A DNA stretch of 64,000 nucleotides, taken from the NCBI GenBank assembly GCA_002796245.1, contig PCWT01000016.1, positions 8,723 to 72,722 of the forward strand, read 5' to 3'. The position numbers were made by a program, and so were the translations under genes. This DNA comes from Gammaproteobacteria bacterium CG11_big_fil_rev_8_21_14_0_20_46_22 (GTDB lineage: Bacteria; Pseudomonadota; Gammaproteobacteria; UBA12402). The notes under the pieces are model-generated. The model searched no databases, was not told where the DNA came from, and worked only from the letters and a program-made list of their open reading frames with translations. Of the stretch, positions 36,537 to 43,934 are shown piece by piece (positions within the stretch are counted from its first letter, which is position 1; each line of letters opens with the position of its first letter).

Positions 36537-37665
36537 TTATACCCAAAGCTTGCAAGTCATCTTCATTTATTCGAGCTAAAAGCTCAACCTTTTTCATATC
36601 ATCGATTTGTTCTATTAACCTTGATTGCTCTATAAACGGTTTATAGACTTTAGCAAGCGATCCATTTAGCGTTATTTTAAGTTTCTTTCCAATGAGTTTA
36701 TCGGCTAGTTTGATTGTTCGCTCGATTTGTTTGAATCCAGAAGCAATAATGTTCTTAGCTGCATCATCCTCAGTAAAGTAAGCGGTCAACAAAAAACTAG
36801 TAAATAGGCAATATATATCGGGGTCGCCACTTTGGATACATCGCTCTGTTATGCGCTCAATTTTTCCGTTGAATTTTGATAAGACCTGTCTTGCTAATTC
36901 AGTCATGGGAATATAACCCTCAGCAGCTTCAATAGTATGCTTTATTGTTTCAACACCCAGCCAGTTTTCGCCTCCTAAGTCGTAGACAGGATATTTCCAA
37001 CCACCAATTTTTTTTAGTTGGCCGTTATGGAGGTATGAAAGCGAAACGCCTTTATCGGTAACCAAAGAGATTCCCTCGTTTCCATCAAAAGCAGCAAGCA
37101 AGGTAACGATCCAATCGGGAAGCAAGACAATTTCATGAAAATGTTTATAAGCATAGTCTTTAAACTGCTTTCGTTTATCTTCGAATTCGTAAGACTGAGT
37201 AACTAATTTTAATCGGGCGTTGGCTAATGTGTAGTTCTTCTTATTTTTAATATTCAATAATGCATCGTTTGCTGATTCATTAATTAGCTTCATTAATTCA
37301 TCAGAATCATCAGCTAAATCTAGCCCGCCAGATAATAATGAAGAACCGAGAATTTTGCCTTTAGGCGAAACAATGCTAGCTACTCTACTATTACTAATCG
37401 ACATAATAGCTACACTGATTTTTTCTTTTTCGTTGGGATTGGGTTGATATGTAGTAATATTTTTTAAAACATCATTTTTTAGATCAACCTCTAATGCCTC
37501 AGCCATTTTAATAAGTTCAGGGAAAGATAGTTTTGCTGTACCGTTTAAAATTCTATGCATTTGACCAGAGCTTATGCCACACTCATTGGCTAAAGCACGC
37601 ATAGACATCTGCTTACTCTTCATCAATGTTTTTAAATTACTTAATACGATTTCTTCATTTGTCAT
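36526..37665 (-). CDS. XRE regulator fused to a degenerate BadF/GlcNAc-kinase-like domain
   Basis: A 379-residue protein starting MTNEEIVLSNLKTL. The XRE HTH is residues ~10-65 (ALANECGISSGQMHRILNG). Residues ~80-370 resemble the BadF/N-acetylglucosamine kinase fold: KGKILGSSLLSGG, ALLAAFDGNEGISLVTDKGV and IGGWKYPVYDLGGENWLGVE. The N-terminal phosphate loop, normally GxDGGxTK, reads IMSISNSRVAS, so it is probably catalytically dead and used as a sugar sensor. It converges with the transporter (11-bp overlap). Confidence 0.75.
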   Translation of the reverse strand: MTNEEIVLSNLKTLMKSKQMSMRALANECGISSGQMHRILNGTAKLSFPELIKMAEALEVDLKNDVLKNITTYQPNPNEKEKISVAIMSISNSRVASIVSPKGKILGSSLLSGGLDLADDSDELMKLINESANDALLNIKNKKNYTLANARLKLVTQSYEFEDKRKQFKDYAYKHFHEIVLLPDWIVTLLAAFDGNEGISLVTDKGVSLSYLHNGQLKKIGGWKYPVYDLGGENWLGVETIKHTIEAAEGYIPMTELARQVLSKFNGKIERITERCIQSGDPDIYCLFTSFLLTAYFTEDDAAKNIIASGFKQIERTIKLADKLIGKKLKITLNGSLAKVYKPFIEQSRLIEQIDDMKKVELLARINEDDLQALGIIIG

Positions 37666-37775
37666 AAGTTCTAAAACAATCCTGGTTTTTTTAAGATTCA
37701 CACCCGTGAGCCATCTCAATGATAATAGATACGGTCATTTTACACTAATACAAAAATATAGGAATTGTTCGTTTG

Positions 37776-37802
37776 ATTTACAAAAATCAAGAACTTGTAA
37801 AT
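37776..37802. promoter_or_regulatory. dyad upstream of XRE-kinase-like regulator
   Basis: ATTTACAA (37776-37783) and TTGTAAAT (37795-37802) are perfect inverted arms separated by 11 bp, ~110 bp before the regulator start. The TTTACA/TGTAAA half-site is the same as in the S24 repressor operators, so either protein might bind. Confidence 0.45.
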
Positions 37803-37883
37803 TCTTTTTTACTAATTATTATAACTTATTGATTTTAAACAACTAAAAAAGTTCAAAAAAGAGGCGGATTTTGGCTTTTGGGG

Positions 37884-37912
37884 TTGACAAGAAACTCGTC
37901 AAGGTATATTAT
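37884..37912 (+). promoter_or_regulatory. consensus sigma70 promoter of csrA leader
   Basis: TTGACA (37884-37889), 17 bp, TATTAT (37907-37912): one base from consensus overall. Inverted arms TTGAC/GTCAA (37884-37888, 37898-37902) overlap the -35 and spacer, a likely repressor site. Twelve bases after the -10, TGGAACGTTCCA is a perfect palindrome (37923-37934). Confidence 0.85.
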
Positions 37913-37918
37913 GTCACG

Positions 37919-38222
37919 TAGATGGAACGTTCCAAATACGGAACACCAAGGGGAGATAGAGAAGTCAGTTAAGAATGACTTTAAAAAAATCCTAAAACAA
38001 TAGTAACAATAAAATTGGATTTAACGACATAGCAGGAATTGCGATGGTTACTATGAATGAATACGACCAAATACAAGCCTCAAAACTAATATCATTATTA
38101 GTTCGCATATCTAATCCAAATGGGGCTAAGACACACCAAAGAATCAACGCCACCCTTCGTTGTAATAATCGTCTCAGCAGAAGTTTGTTAGTAGCAAACT
38201 CTCTGTTGAGGCGATTTTTTTT
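37919..38222 (+). ncRNA. candidate ~300-nt leader RNA or sRNA upstream of csrA
   Basis: Between the consensus promoter and a very strong terminator lies a ~300-nt untranslated stretch. Its first ~120 nt contain five GGA triplets (in ATGGAAC, ACGGAAC, GGGGAG, TTGGAT, CAGGAA), the core of CsrA-binding sites. It may be a CsrA-titrating RNA, as CsrB or RsmY are, or an attenuated leader of csrA. A frame at 38044-38274 with AGGA upstream crosses the terminator and could act as a leader peptide. Confidence 0.5.
38167..38222 (+). terminator. strong intrinsic terminator just before csrA
   Basis: Bases 38167-38187 pair with 38195-38216 (arms AATCGTCTCA... and ...TTGAGGCGATT) in a ~20-bp stem with two G-U pairs, one bulge and a 7-base loop, followed by eight T. 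It lies 36 bases before the csrA start, so transcription from 37912 must read through it to reach csrA. Confidence 0.85.
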
Positions 38223-38257
38223 AGCTTCACAGATTATATGCATAGGAGGTGCGCATC

Positions 38258-38440
38258 ATGTTAATTTTGACTAGACGAGTTGGTGAAAGCATTGTTATAA
38301 ATGACAATATAACTATTACTGTACTTGGCGTGAAAGGAAGCCAGGTTAGACTGGGTACTCAAGCACCGCTTGATACGTCAGTGCATAGAGAAGAGATTTA
38401 TCAAAAACTTCATGATGAGGCAGAGACCAAAAATGAATAG
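38258..38440 (+). CDS. csrA: CsrA/RsmA-family RNA-binding regulator
   Basis: A 60-residue Csr[27 protein letters not shown], then [10 protein letters not shown] and VHREEIY, retaining the RNA-contacting Leu4/Arg6 region and the Arg of VHREE. AGGAGG (38244-38249) precedes ATG 38258; an in-frame GTG at 38249 overlaps the ribosome site and is less likely. ICE-borne csrA paralogues (csrT/lvrC) are known from Legionella elements, where they tie conjugation to host physiology. Confidence 0.93.
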   Translation: MLILTRRVGESIVINDNITITVLGVKGSQVRLGTQAPLDTSVHREEIYQKLHDEAETKNE

Positions 38441-38511
38441 CTAACAAATTTTTATTTAAACGGTAACGAACTGTCAACACCAGTTTTTACTTAGTAAATA
38501 TTTAAAAAATA

Positions 38512-38536
38512 TAGAGTATAGAGGTCAAACATTATG
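38512..38536 (+). repeat. 25-bp direct repeat, copy 2 (ribosome site of TetR gene)
   Basis: Matches 33041-33065 at 23 of 25 positions. GAGGT eight bases before ATG is the ribosome site style used repeatedly by ICE genes in this window (for example 46745, 48700, 49428, 56552, 59228). Confidence 0.65.
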
Positions 38537-39193
38537 TCAGAGCATATTACTGACTACTTGGGTGATTTATTCCAAGAAACATTTAAAATAAAGCAAAAGC
38601 TAAACGTTAAATATATTACATTTTTATTTAAAGCAGCCGAGTCATTTGCAAAAACAGGTTTTTATGGCACCTCTATCGATAAATTAGCTGAAGCTTCTCA
38701 GTTAAATCGAGTCTCTATTCGAATCAAAATGAACAAAGCTGAATTATTTCAGTTCATTGTACTCGCCACAGAAGAAATTTGCGCTAGAGAAATTTTCACA
38801 CACCTTAAAGACAAAGCTTCGTATGTAGAAAAAAAGCGTAAGTTTATCGAAGAATTTAAAAATATTTTATTTAAGTATACTGATTTTTTTATTACCTCAC
38901 TACTTGGGCATCAGTTTAACAATGAGCGCGAGCTAAACGATAGCGTTATAAATTTTCATAAGCAATGGCATGAAGCCATTTTAACTATAGCCCCGCCTTT
39001 CAATTTTGTTGAGCCAGAAGAAGTTGCAAGATCAAGTCTAGTTTATTTGGTCGGCGAACTCTCAATAGCCAATAAACGCCCAGATGGTATCAAATACATA
39101 GAAAAAGCTTTTCTTCAATTAGAAAATTATTGGAATGGAAAAACATCCATTCTTCTTCCAAGCGAGTCAAAGGACAATAGGAGAAGTGAGTAA
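38534..39193 (+). CDS. TetR-like regulator in ICE control region
   Basis: A 219-residue protein with a TetR-type N-terminal HTH (residues ~25-75: FKAAESFAKTGFYGTSIDKL, AEASQLNRVSIRIKMNKAEL) and a helical ligand-binding domain. The recognition helix is unusual: RVSIRIKMNKAEL replaces the common YYHFxSKxxL. GAGGT precedes the ATG. The stop overlaps the next short gene (TAATG). It likely controls the csrA-to-csrA segment of the element. Confidence 0.8.
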   Translation: MSEHITDYLGDLFQETFKIKQKLNVKYITFLFKAAESFAKTGFYGTSIDKLAEASQLNRVSIRIKMNKAELFQFIVLATEEICAREIFTHLKDKASYVEKKRKFIEEFKNILFKYTDFFITSLLGHQFNNERELNDSVINFHKQWHEAILTIAPPFNFVEPEEVARSSLVYLVGELSIANKRPDGIKYIEKAFLQLENYWNGKTSILLPSESKDNRRSE

Positions 39194-39378
39194 TGTTATT
39201 CAGCCTCAAACGATTTCCCGGTAGCCACGTTAAAGGCTCTTTCAGCCACAACAATAAGCTAACAAGCACACTGAAAAGCGCCTGTGCCGGACGTGCGTTA
39301 TCGGGAATTTTATCAATGCTTACAAGAAGCACACAAGAAAGGTTCCTGAAAAAATTGGAATGGAGAAAATGCCGATGA
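39193..39378 (+). CDS. 61-residue basic protein of unknown function
   Basis: A short frame (MLFSLKRFPGSHVKGSFSHN) with AGGAG upstream. It starts on the last base of the TetR stop codon and ends overlapping the ATG of the receiver gene (ATGA). These two couplings argue that it is translated. It is basic and Ser-rich, without a recognised domain. Confidence 0.5.
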   Translation: MLFSLKRFPGSHVKGSFSHNNKLTSTLKSACAGRALSGILSMLTRSTQERFLKKLEWRKCR

Positions 39379-39803
39379 AAACCTGGAAGAAAGGAAGTTC
39401 CACAATAAATGAAAAACCAACTGTATTATTGGTTGATGATAGTCCTGTAGCTTTAAAAGCAGCTATTGATATGTTTTTATTTCTAGGCTGTGAAACACAG
39501 TCAGCAAAAAATTCTAAAGAAGCAATAATATTGGTTCGACAATTAAAACTAATGCATAAAACCTTATCTTTGGCTGTATTTGACATTGAAATGAAAAATG
39601 AAGATGGCCATCAAGAGAATGGCGATCAACTCGCTAAACGTGTACATGAAATTTACCCGAGCTTACGTATATTTGCTGTTACTTCAATATCTAAGGGTTC
39701 GATGAATTTAGTTGATCAATCTGATTTAGATGGTTTATTTCAAAAACCCTTAGACATTGGTTTGTGTCAGAAGTTATTAAAGGATGTGAAAAAGGTTTGC
39801 TAA
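39375..39803 (+). CDS. stand-alone receiver-domain protein
   Basis: A 142-residue CheY-like protein: acidic pair in VLLVDDSPVALK, predicted phospho-Asp70 in AVFDIEMKN, Thr/Ser in FAVTSIS and Lys in LFQKPLD. There is no output domain. A short insertion (NEDGHQENGD) follows the phospho-Asp strand. The ATG at 39375 has GGAG eight bases upstream. It may connect a host or element kinase to the regulatory cluster. Confidence 0.85.
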   Translation: MKTWKKGSSTINEKPTVLLVDDSPVALKAAIDMFLFLGCETQSAKNSKEAIILVRQLKLMHKTLSLAVFDIEMKNEDGHQENGDQLAKRVHEIYPSLRIFAVTSISKGSMNLVDQSDLDGLFQKPLDIGLCQKLLKDVKKVC

Positions 39804-39899
39804 TGAGCGAAAAAGTTTGTGGGAGGCACAAGCATAATAATAAAGACGGTAACAACAAAAATAAGCCGCTGTTTCCTGCTTTATATTTTCGGGGGAGCT

Positions 39900-40142
39900 A
39901 TGAAAATTGATTTTCCTAACGAGGCATTAAAACAAATTAGCGAAAAGCTAGAAAAACGCAGAAATATGAAAAACCTAAATCCTGGTTATTTTGAATCTGG
40001 ATTGCCATTGCGTGAAGAAATAGATGACTTTGAAGAAGTCGAGCGATGTATTTTTAGAGACAGAGAAAAATTTAAAATAATTATTGAACAACTTTTAAAT
40101 AGTTTAAGTAACGAATTAAAAACGAAAGGCTTTAAAGCCTAG
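39900..40142 (+). CDS. 80-residue charged protein, ICE control region
   Basis: MKIDFPNEALKQISEKLEKR begins a highly charged, helical protein with no recognised domain. GGGGAGC stands just before the ATG; an in-frame start further upstream (39819) is also open but lacks a good ribosome site. It lies 10 bases before a coiled-coil gene. By position it could correspond to one of the lvr-type small regulators of Legionella elements, but I cannot show homology. Confidence 0.65.
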   Translation: MKIDFPNEALKQISEKLEKRRNMKNLNPGYFESGLPLREEIDDFEEVERCIFRDREKFKIIIEQLLNSLSNELKTKGFKA

Positions 40143-40152
40143 GAGGCGCGGC

Positions 40153-40527
40153 ATGAGCACACAAAGACAAGTACATAATCACTCACTATGGGGAGCAAGT
40201 GTTCTAACTGCCGCATCAGCTAGAGCAACCATCCTTGATTTAAAGCGAGAATGTGAACGTCAGAAAGACATCAATTTTCGTTTAATGGAACGTGAACAAA
40301 AATTACGTCACTGGCTTGCGCAGGAGCAAGAAAACACGGAGCGAATGAATACCTTTGCAAGTAAATTTCAACTTCAATTCTTAGAAACGAAAGCATCACT
40401 TAAAAAAGAGAAGCAACGACGAGTAAAAGCAGAAGGCTTAGTCAAATCTCTAAGAGAAGAGCTAAGTAAATATAAAGCTGATGATGATCTCTCTGCACAA
40501 GCGAGAAAAGGGCATCGGCTATTTTAA
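40153..40527 (+). CDS. coiled-coil protein, ICE control region
   Basis: A 124-residue protein with a near-continuous coiled coil from about residue 25 to 110 (ATILDLKRECERQKDINFRL ... KASLKKEKQRRVKAEGLVKS). AGGAGGCGCGGC precedes the ATG. It is preceded by the 80-residue charged protein and followed, 11 bases later, by a peptide transporter, so they share a transcript. No domain is recognised; a structural or DNA-compacting role is possible. Confidence 0.75.
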   Translation: MSTQRQVHNHSLWGASVLTAASARATILDLKRECERQKDINFRLMEREQKLRHWLAQEQENTERMNTFASKFQLQFLETKASLKKEKQRRVKAEGLVKSLREELSKYKADDDLSAQARKGHRLF

Positions 40528-40538
40528 AGGAGTTCTCA

Positions 40539-42011
40539 ATGGAAATACCATTGGATGGCAATTTACCAGAAGTACCAAAGTCTAAATCATTTCGGGTACT
40601 TTGGTTCGTTGAGTTGTGGGAGCGATTCGGCTATTACGGTGTACAAGCGATTTTAGCGCTCTATTTTGTACAGCAGCTAGGGTACAACCAAACTCAAAGC
40701 TTTTATGTCTTTGGCTCTTTCAGTGCTTTTGTTTATGGCTTTGCTTGGATTGGCGGCAGAGTTGGTGATGATTATTTGGGAGCAAAGCGAACGCTTGTTT
40801 TAGGCGCAACAATCTTAGCCTTTTCATACCTTGGGTTGGCACTTTCAAATAAGCAAACAGTTTTTTATGCCTTAGCAGGTATTGTTGTTGGTAATGCCTT
40901 GTTTAAGGCAAACCCTAGCTCACTTATTTCTAAATTATATGGCAAAGGTAATGTCGCACTAGACAGTGCTATGACTTGGTATTACATGGCGGTAAATATT
41001 GGCTCAATGATCTCTATGGCGATGACGCCTATTGTGGCTCAAAATTATGGGTGGCCACTGGCTTTTGGAATATGTGCTATTGGTTTATTCTTGGGGGTAG
41101 CGAACTATGGTATTTACCGAGGCCGGTTAGCGCATATTGCCACAAGCGCAGGAAAGCAACCTTTTAGCATAAAACGTTTTTTAATTGTGCTTTCCGGTGG
41201 ATTTGTCAGCTTCATCATCATTGCCCATTTGCTCAAACACACAACGGTTTGCAATTGGATTATTTATCTTGTTGTTGCAGGGGCATTTTTTTATTTTTTA
41301 AAAGAAAGCCGCGCGCTTTCCAGTACAGAGCGCAAGCGTATGCTTGTTGCACTTGTCCTTATAATGCAAGCCGTGCTGTTTTTTGTTTTATACAACCAGA
41401 TGGCTACTTCCTTAACCTTTTTTGCATTACACAACATCAATAATCATGTTTTTGGTTTAACGGTTCCAGCCGCCGAATACCAAGTTTTAAATTCAGTGGT
41501 CATCGTGCTTATGTCGCCCCTGTTAGCAAAACTTTATATACATTGGCCTGCGACACATATTACTAAATTTTGTATTGGCATGAGTTTATGTGCTTCAGCT
41601 TTTCTAGTTTTAGCATTACCCCAATTCACAGCCAGCAATGGGTTAGCTTCACCTTGGTGGATGGTCTTGACCTATTACTTACAGTCAACAGGCGAGTTAT
41701 TAGTATCAGCGCTTGGTTTGGCAATGGTCGCTGAACTATGTCCTGAATACATGAGTGGTTTTGTTATGGGGGTATGGTTTTTAACAAGCATGTTAGCAGG
41801 GCCAATTGGTGCATGGGTAGGTGCTTTAACAGTGCCTAATAATACTCTGCAACAATTAACGCCCGTTGCTAGCATGAGCCTATATTCACATGTCTTTACT
41901 GAAATAGGGTTAGTGACGGGATTGATTGCAATCTTAATGTGGTTGCTTAGACCCTTATTAAACAAAGCAATTGTACCTGTTCACCTGCTATCTCATGAGG
42001 AAGGAAAATAG
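40539..42011 (+). CDS. POT-family proton-dependent oligopeptide transporter
   Basis: A 490-residue MFS protein with the POT signature WFVELWERFGYYGVQAILALYF (ExxERFxYY), the PTR2 motif AYLGLAL...FKANPSSLISKLYG and 14 predicted helices, like DtpA/DtpB. AAGGAG precedes the ATG. A di/tripeptide importer between two csrA genes is odd for an ICE core and is probably cargo. Similar POT transporters are common nutritional genes of intracellular gammaproteobacteria. Confidence 0.92.
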   Translation: MEIPLDGNLPEVPKSKSFRVLWFVELWERFGYYGVQAILALYFVQQLGYNQTQSFYVFGSFSAFVYGFAWIGGRVGDDYLGAKRTLVLGATILAFSYLGLALSNKQTVFYALAGIVVGNALFKANPSSLISKLYGKGNVALDSAMTWYYMAVNIGSMISMAMTPIVAQNYGWPLAFGICAIGLFLGVANYGIYRGRLAHIATSAGKQPFSIKRFLIVLSGGFVSFIIIAHLLKHTTVCNWIIYLVVAGAFFYFLKESRALSSTERKRMLVALVLIMQAVLFFVLYNQMATSLTFFALHNINNHVFGLTVPAAEYQVLNSVVIVLMSPLLAKLYIHWPATHITKFCIGMSLCASAFLVLALPQFTASNGLASPWWMVLTYYLQSTGELLVSALGLAMVAELCPEYMSGFVMGVWFLTSMLAGPIGAWVGALTVPNNTLQQLTPVASMSLYSHVFTEIGLVTGLIAILMWLLRPLLNKAIVPVHLLSHEEGK

Positions 42012-42061
42012 TTTTGTTAATTAATCTGATTTTTACAGACAATCATAATACTAATAATTTT

Positions 42062-42130
42062 TTGCGGGAAGTCCTACCTTCTTGGCGCTATTTAGTGATT
42101 TTTTCTTGCGGGAATACCTACCCTCAGCGC
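42062..42130 (+). repeat. imperfect direct repeats in leader of second csrA
   Basis: TTGCGGGAAGTCCTACCTTC (from 42062, continuing TTGGCGC) and TTGCGGGAATACCTACCCTC (from 42106, continuing AGCGC) are two related ~26-bp units 44 bp apart. Each contains GCGGGAA, a possible CsrA-type GGA site. They lie in the 239-bp untranslated stretch before the second csrA; a hairpin GCCAG/CTGGC follows. Confidence 0.5.
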
Positions 42131-42250
42131 CTAGCTACCCAGTAGCAAAATGGCCAGTGCAATGCTGGCTCCTTATTAACGTAAAACTAACGAGTCGAAT
42201 AACAATAAAGACACCTCTTAATTTAAATCATCTACAGGAGTGTCAAACAC

Positions 42251-42469
42251 ATGTTAATAGTAAGCAGAAGACCCAATGAAAGGGTCGATATTTTTTTTGA
42301 GGATAAACTTATTGGTACGGTCGTTGTTAGAAGTTTGCATGAAAGCCACGTTAAATTAGGCTTAGAAGCATGCGGCAAAGTAAAGTTTATGCGCGAAGAA
42401 TTGATTTTAAAGGAAGATGGGAAAGTACCCAAAATAGCAAATATCAAAACTGTCATAACAGAAGATTAA
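42251..42469 (+). CDS. divergent CsrA-like protein
   Basis: A 72-residue CsrA homologue: LIVSRRPNERVDIFFEDKLI, then VRSLHESHVKLGLEACGKVKFMREELI. It keeps the SRR and MREE arginines but lacks the canonical VRLGI and VHREEIY, and has a longer tail. CAGGAG precedes the ATG. Divergent csrA paralogues on ICEs (csrT, lvrC) are established in Legionella. Having two unlike copies suggests different targets: one perhaps the element, one host mRNAs. Confidence 0.85.
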   Translation: MLIVSRRPNERVDIFFEDKLIGTVVVRSLHESHVKLGLEACGKVKFMREELILKEDGKVPKIANIKTVITED

Positions 42470-42481
42470 ACCAAGACTAAT

Positions 42482-42847
42482 TCATACAGTATTGTTTTTT
42501 ACCCAGCTATTCACTTCGGCTTCGTTATAGCGAACTAAATATCCTAGACGGCGAAATGGTATGGGATTATCACTGGCACGATTTGCTTTGAGCCAAGCTT
42601 CTGAGCAGCCAAGCTTTTCTGCCAGTTTTTTTGTACGATAAAACTTAAGGGTTAAATCTTTTCGGCCAAACCATTCTAGCACCTCTTTTTTATCGTACAC
42701 CACTGTTCTATAACCAAAACGTTTTGCAGGAATAGGATTTTTGCCTCTATTACGATTATATCGTACCCACTCAACATCAACGTCTAGTAATTCCGCTAAT
42801 TGTTCAGAGGTATAAAATGTAAATTTTTCGTTGTTATTTGTTGTCAT
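42482..42847 (-). CDS. tandem excisionase/AlpA-like HTH protein
   Basis: A 121-residue protein made of two copies of a MerR/excisionase-type HTH: FYTSEQLAELLDVDVEWVRYN ... IPAKRFGYRTVVYDKKEVLEWF and FYRTKKLAEKLGCSEAWLKAN ... IPFRRLGYLVRYNEAEVNSWV. Each has the usual recognition helix and wing. Single copies serve as recombination directionality factors or AlpA-type activators in integrative elements; a tandem duplicate is uncommon. It converges with the second csrA. Confidence 0.85.
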   Translation of the reverse strand: MTTNNNEKFTFYTSEQLAELLDVDVEWVRYNRNRGKNPIPAKRFGYRTVVYDKKEVLEWFGRKDLTLKFYRTKKLAEKLGCSEAWLKANRASDNPIPFRRLGYLVRYNEAEVNSWVKNNTV

Positions 42848-42959
42848 GAGAAACCTACCTTTGTTTACGATAGGTTCAGTGTATTTTGAGGGGCAAAAAG
42901 TCTTAATGGGTATCCCACTACCAAAAAACTTGTAGAAGTGGGATACAAGAAAAATAAGG

Positions 42960-43934
42960 CTAATTTAGAGGTTTCTTTCTCTTTTTGTTATTGACCTCAA
43001 ACTCATCAGGGTAATATTTGTAAAACCAGTCATAGATAGTTTGCAGTTCACTACCCACCTTTAACCTTGATGTGCCAATTTCGTCAGAAAACTCCTGCAC
43101 ATCATCAACGATATGTGCAATAAGCTTTGTTTTATTTAGGCCGGGGTTAGCTTTTTTAGCCTCTTGATAAAGTTGCCAAGCCTTTTCGCGGCGCTCCCGA
43201 CTTTTACTCCAACGCGCCTCATTACCTTGGAGTGAACGCTGACATTGTTGAAAAGCGTTAGCCGCTTGAAGGGTTTGCTGAAATGTCACAGAAACTAGCT
43301 GGTCGTAGAAATCAGCTAAATCAATGGCACGTTGAGCTTCAAGCGTAGCATTCGCGGCTCGCCTAAACTCCCATAAGGTTGGCCGATCAACGTCGTTTGC
43401 ACCAAGTTTAGGGTCTACACGCTGTAACTTTTTAAGTGCCGTAGACGCTTTATAAAGTGCTAATACACAAAAAAACTCAGCGTTAGTGAAGTTATCAGAA
43501 CACAGGTCGCAAGGTGTTTCTGATAAGAATTTTTCGGTATACGCGGCTGCTTCCTTGAGTACATCAACGTACCCCAAATAATGCATCTCTGTGGCTTCAA
43601 TAGCTTTTTCACGATACTCGTCAAAGTTGGTATATGCAGCCAGCGTCGGGTCTGTTTCTTCCAGCTTAGCCTTAGACTCCTTAATCATTTGGTCAATTTC
43701 TTGCTGAAAAAACCAATCGTATATTTTAAAGATATCCTCTAAAGCCAGGTTAATGGCTTCCTCAGAACGTTGCCGGGTTGTTTTTAAGTGGTATAAGGCG
43801 CGGTAAACAATGCGCTTTAAGAGTACTGTATCGTGGCCATCTAAGACCGTTGGTAGTCTTAAACTAAAGACTGACTCTGGTGGCCAAGACAGGATGCTTT
43901 GAAAGTCCAAAGCAATGTCGTTCATATCTGACAT
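42960..43934 (-). CDS. unrecognised 324-residue helical protein
   Basis: Starts MSDMNDIALDFQSIL after AATGAGGTG. The protein is almost wholly helical and charged, with WPPESVFSLRLPTVLDGHDT near the start, a Cys pair (TPCDLCSDNF) mid-way, and NPGLNKTKLIAHIVDDVQEF before a basic tail (NNKKRKKPLN). No domain is recognised. It lies between the HTH protein and the hairpin-rich gap, so it may act at that site (partition, nicking accessory or replication), but this is only positional inference. Confidence 0.75.
   Translation of the reverse strand: MSDMNDIALDFQSILSWPPESVFSLRLPTVLDGHDTVLLKRIVYRALYHLKTTRQRSEEAINLALEDIFKIYDWFFQQEIDQMIKESKAKLEETDPTLAAYTNFDEYREKAIEATEMHYLGYVDVLKEAAAYTEKFLSETPCDLCSDNFTNAEFFCVLALYKASTALKKLQRVDPKLGANDVDRPTLWEFRRAANATLEAQRAIDLADFYDQLVSVTFQQTLQAANAFQQCQRSLQGNEARWSKSRERREKAWQLYQEAKKANPGLNKTKLIAHIVDDVQEFSDEIGTSRLKVGSELQTIYDWFYKYYPDEFEVNNKKRKKPLN

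Noticed and set aside
38044-38274. 76-codon frame before csrA as a real gene
   Set aside because: It runs through the strong terminator hairpin and overlaps the csrA start; at most it is a leader peptide, so it was left as a note on the leader RNA.
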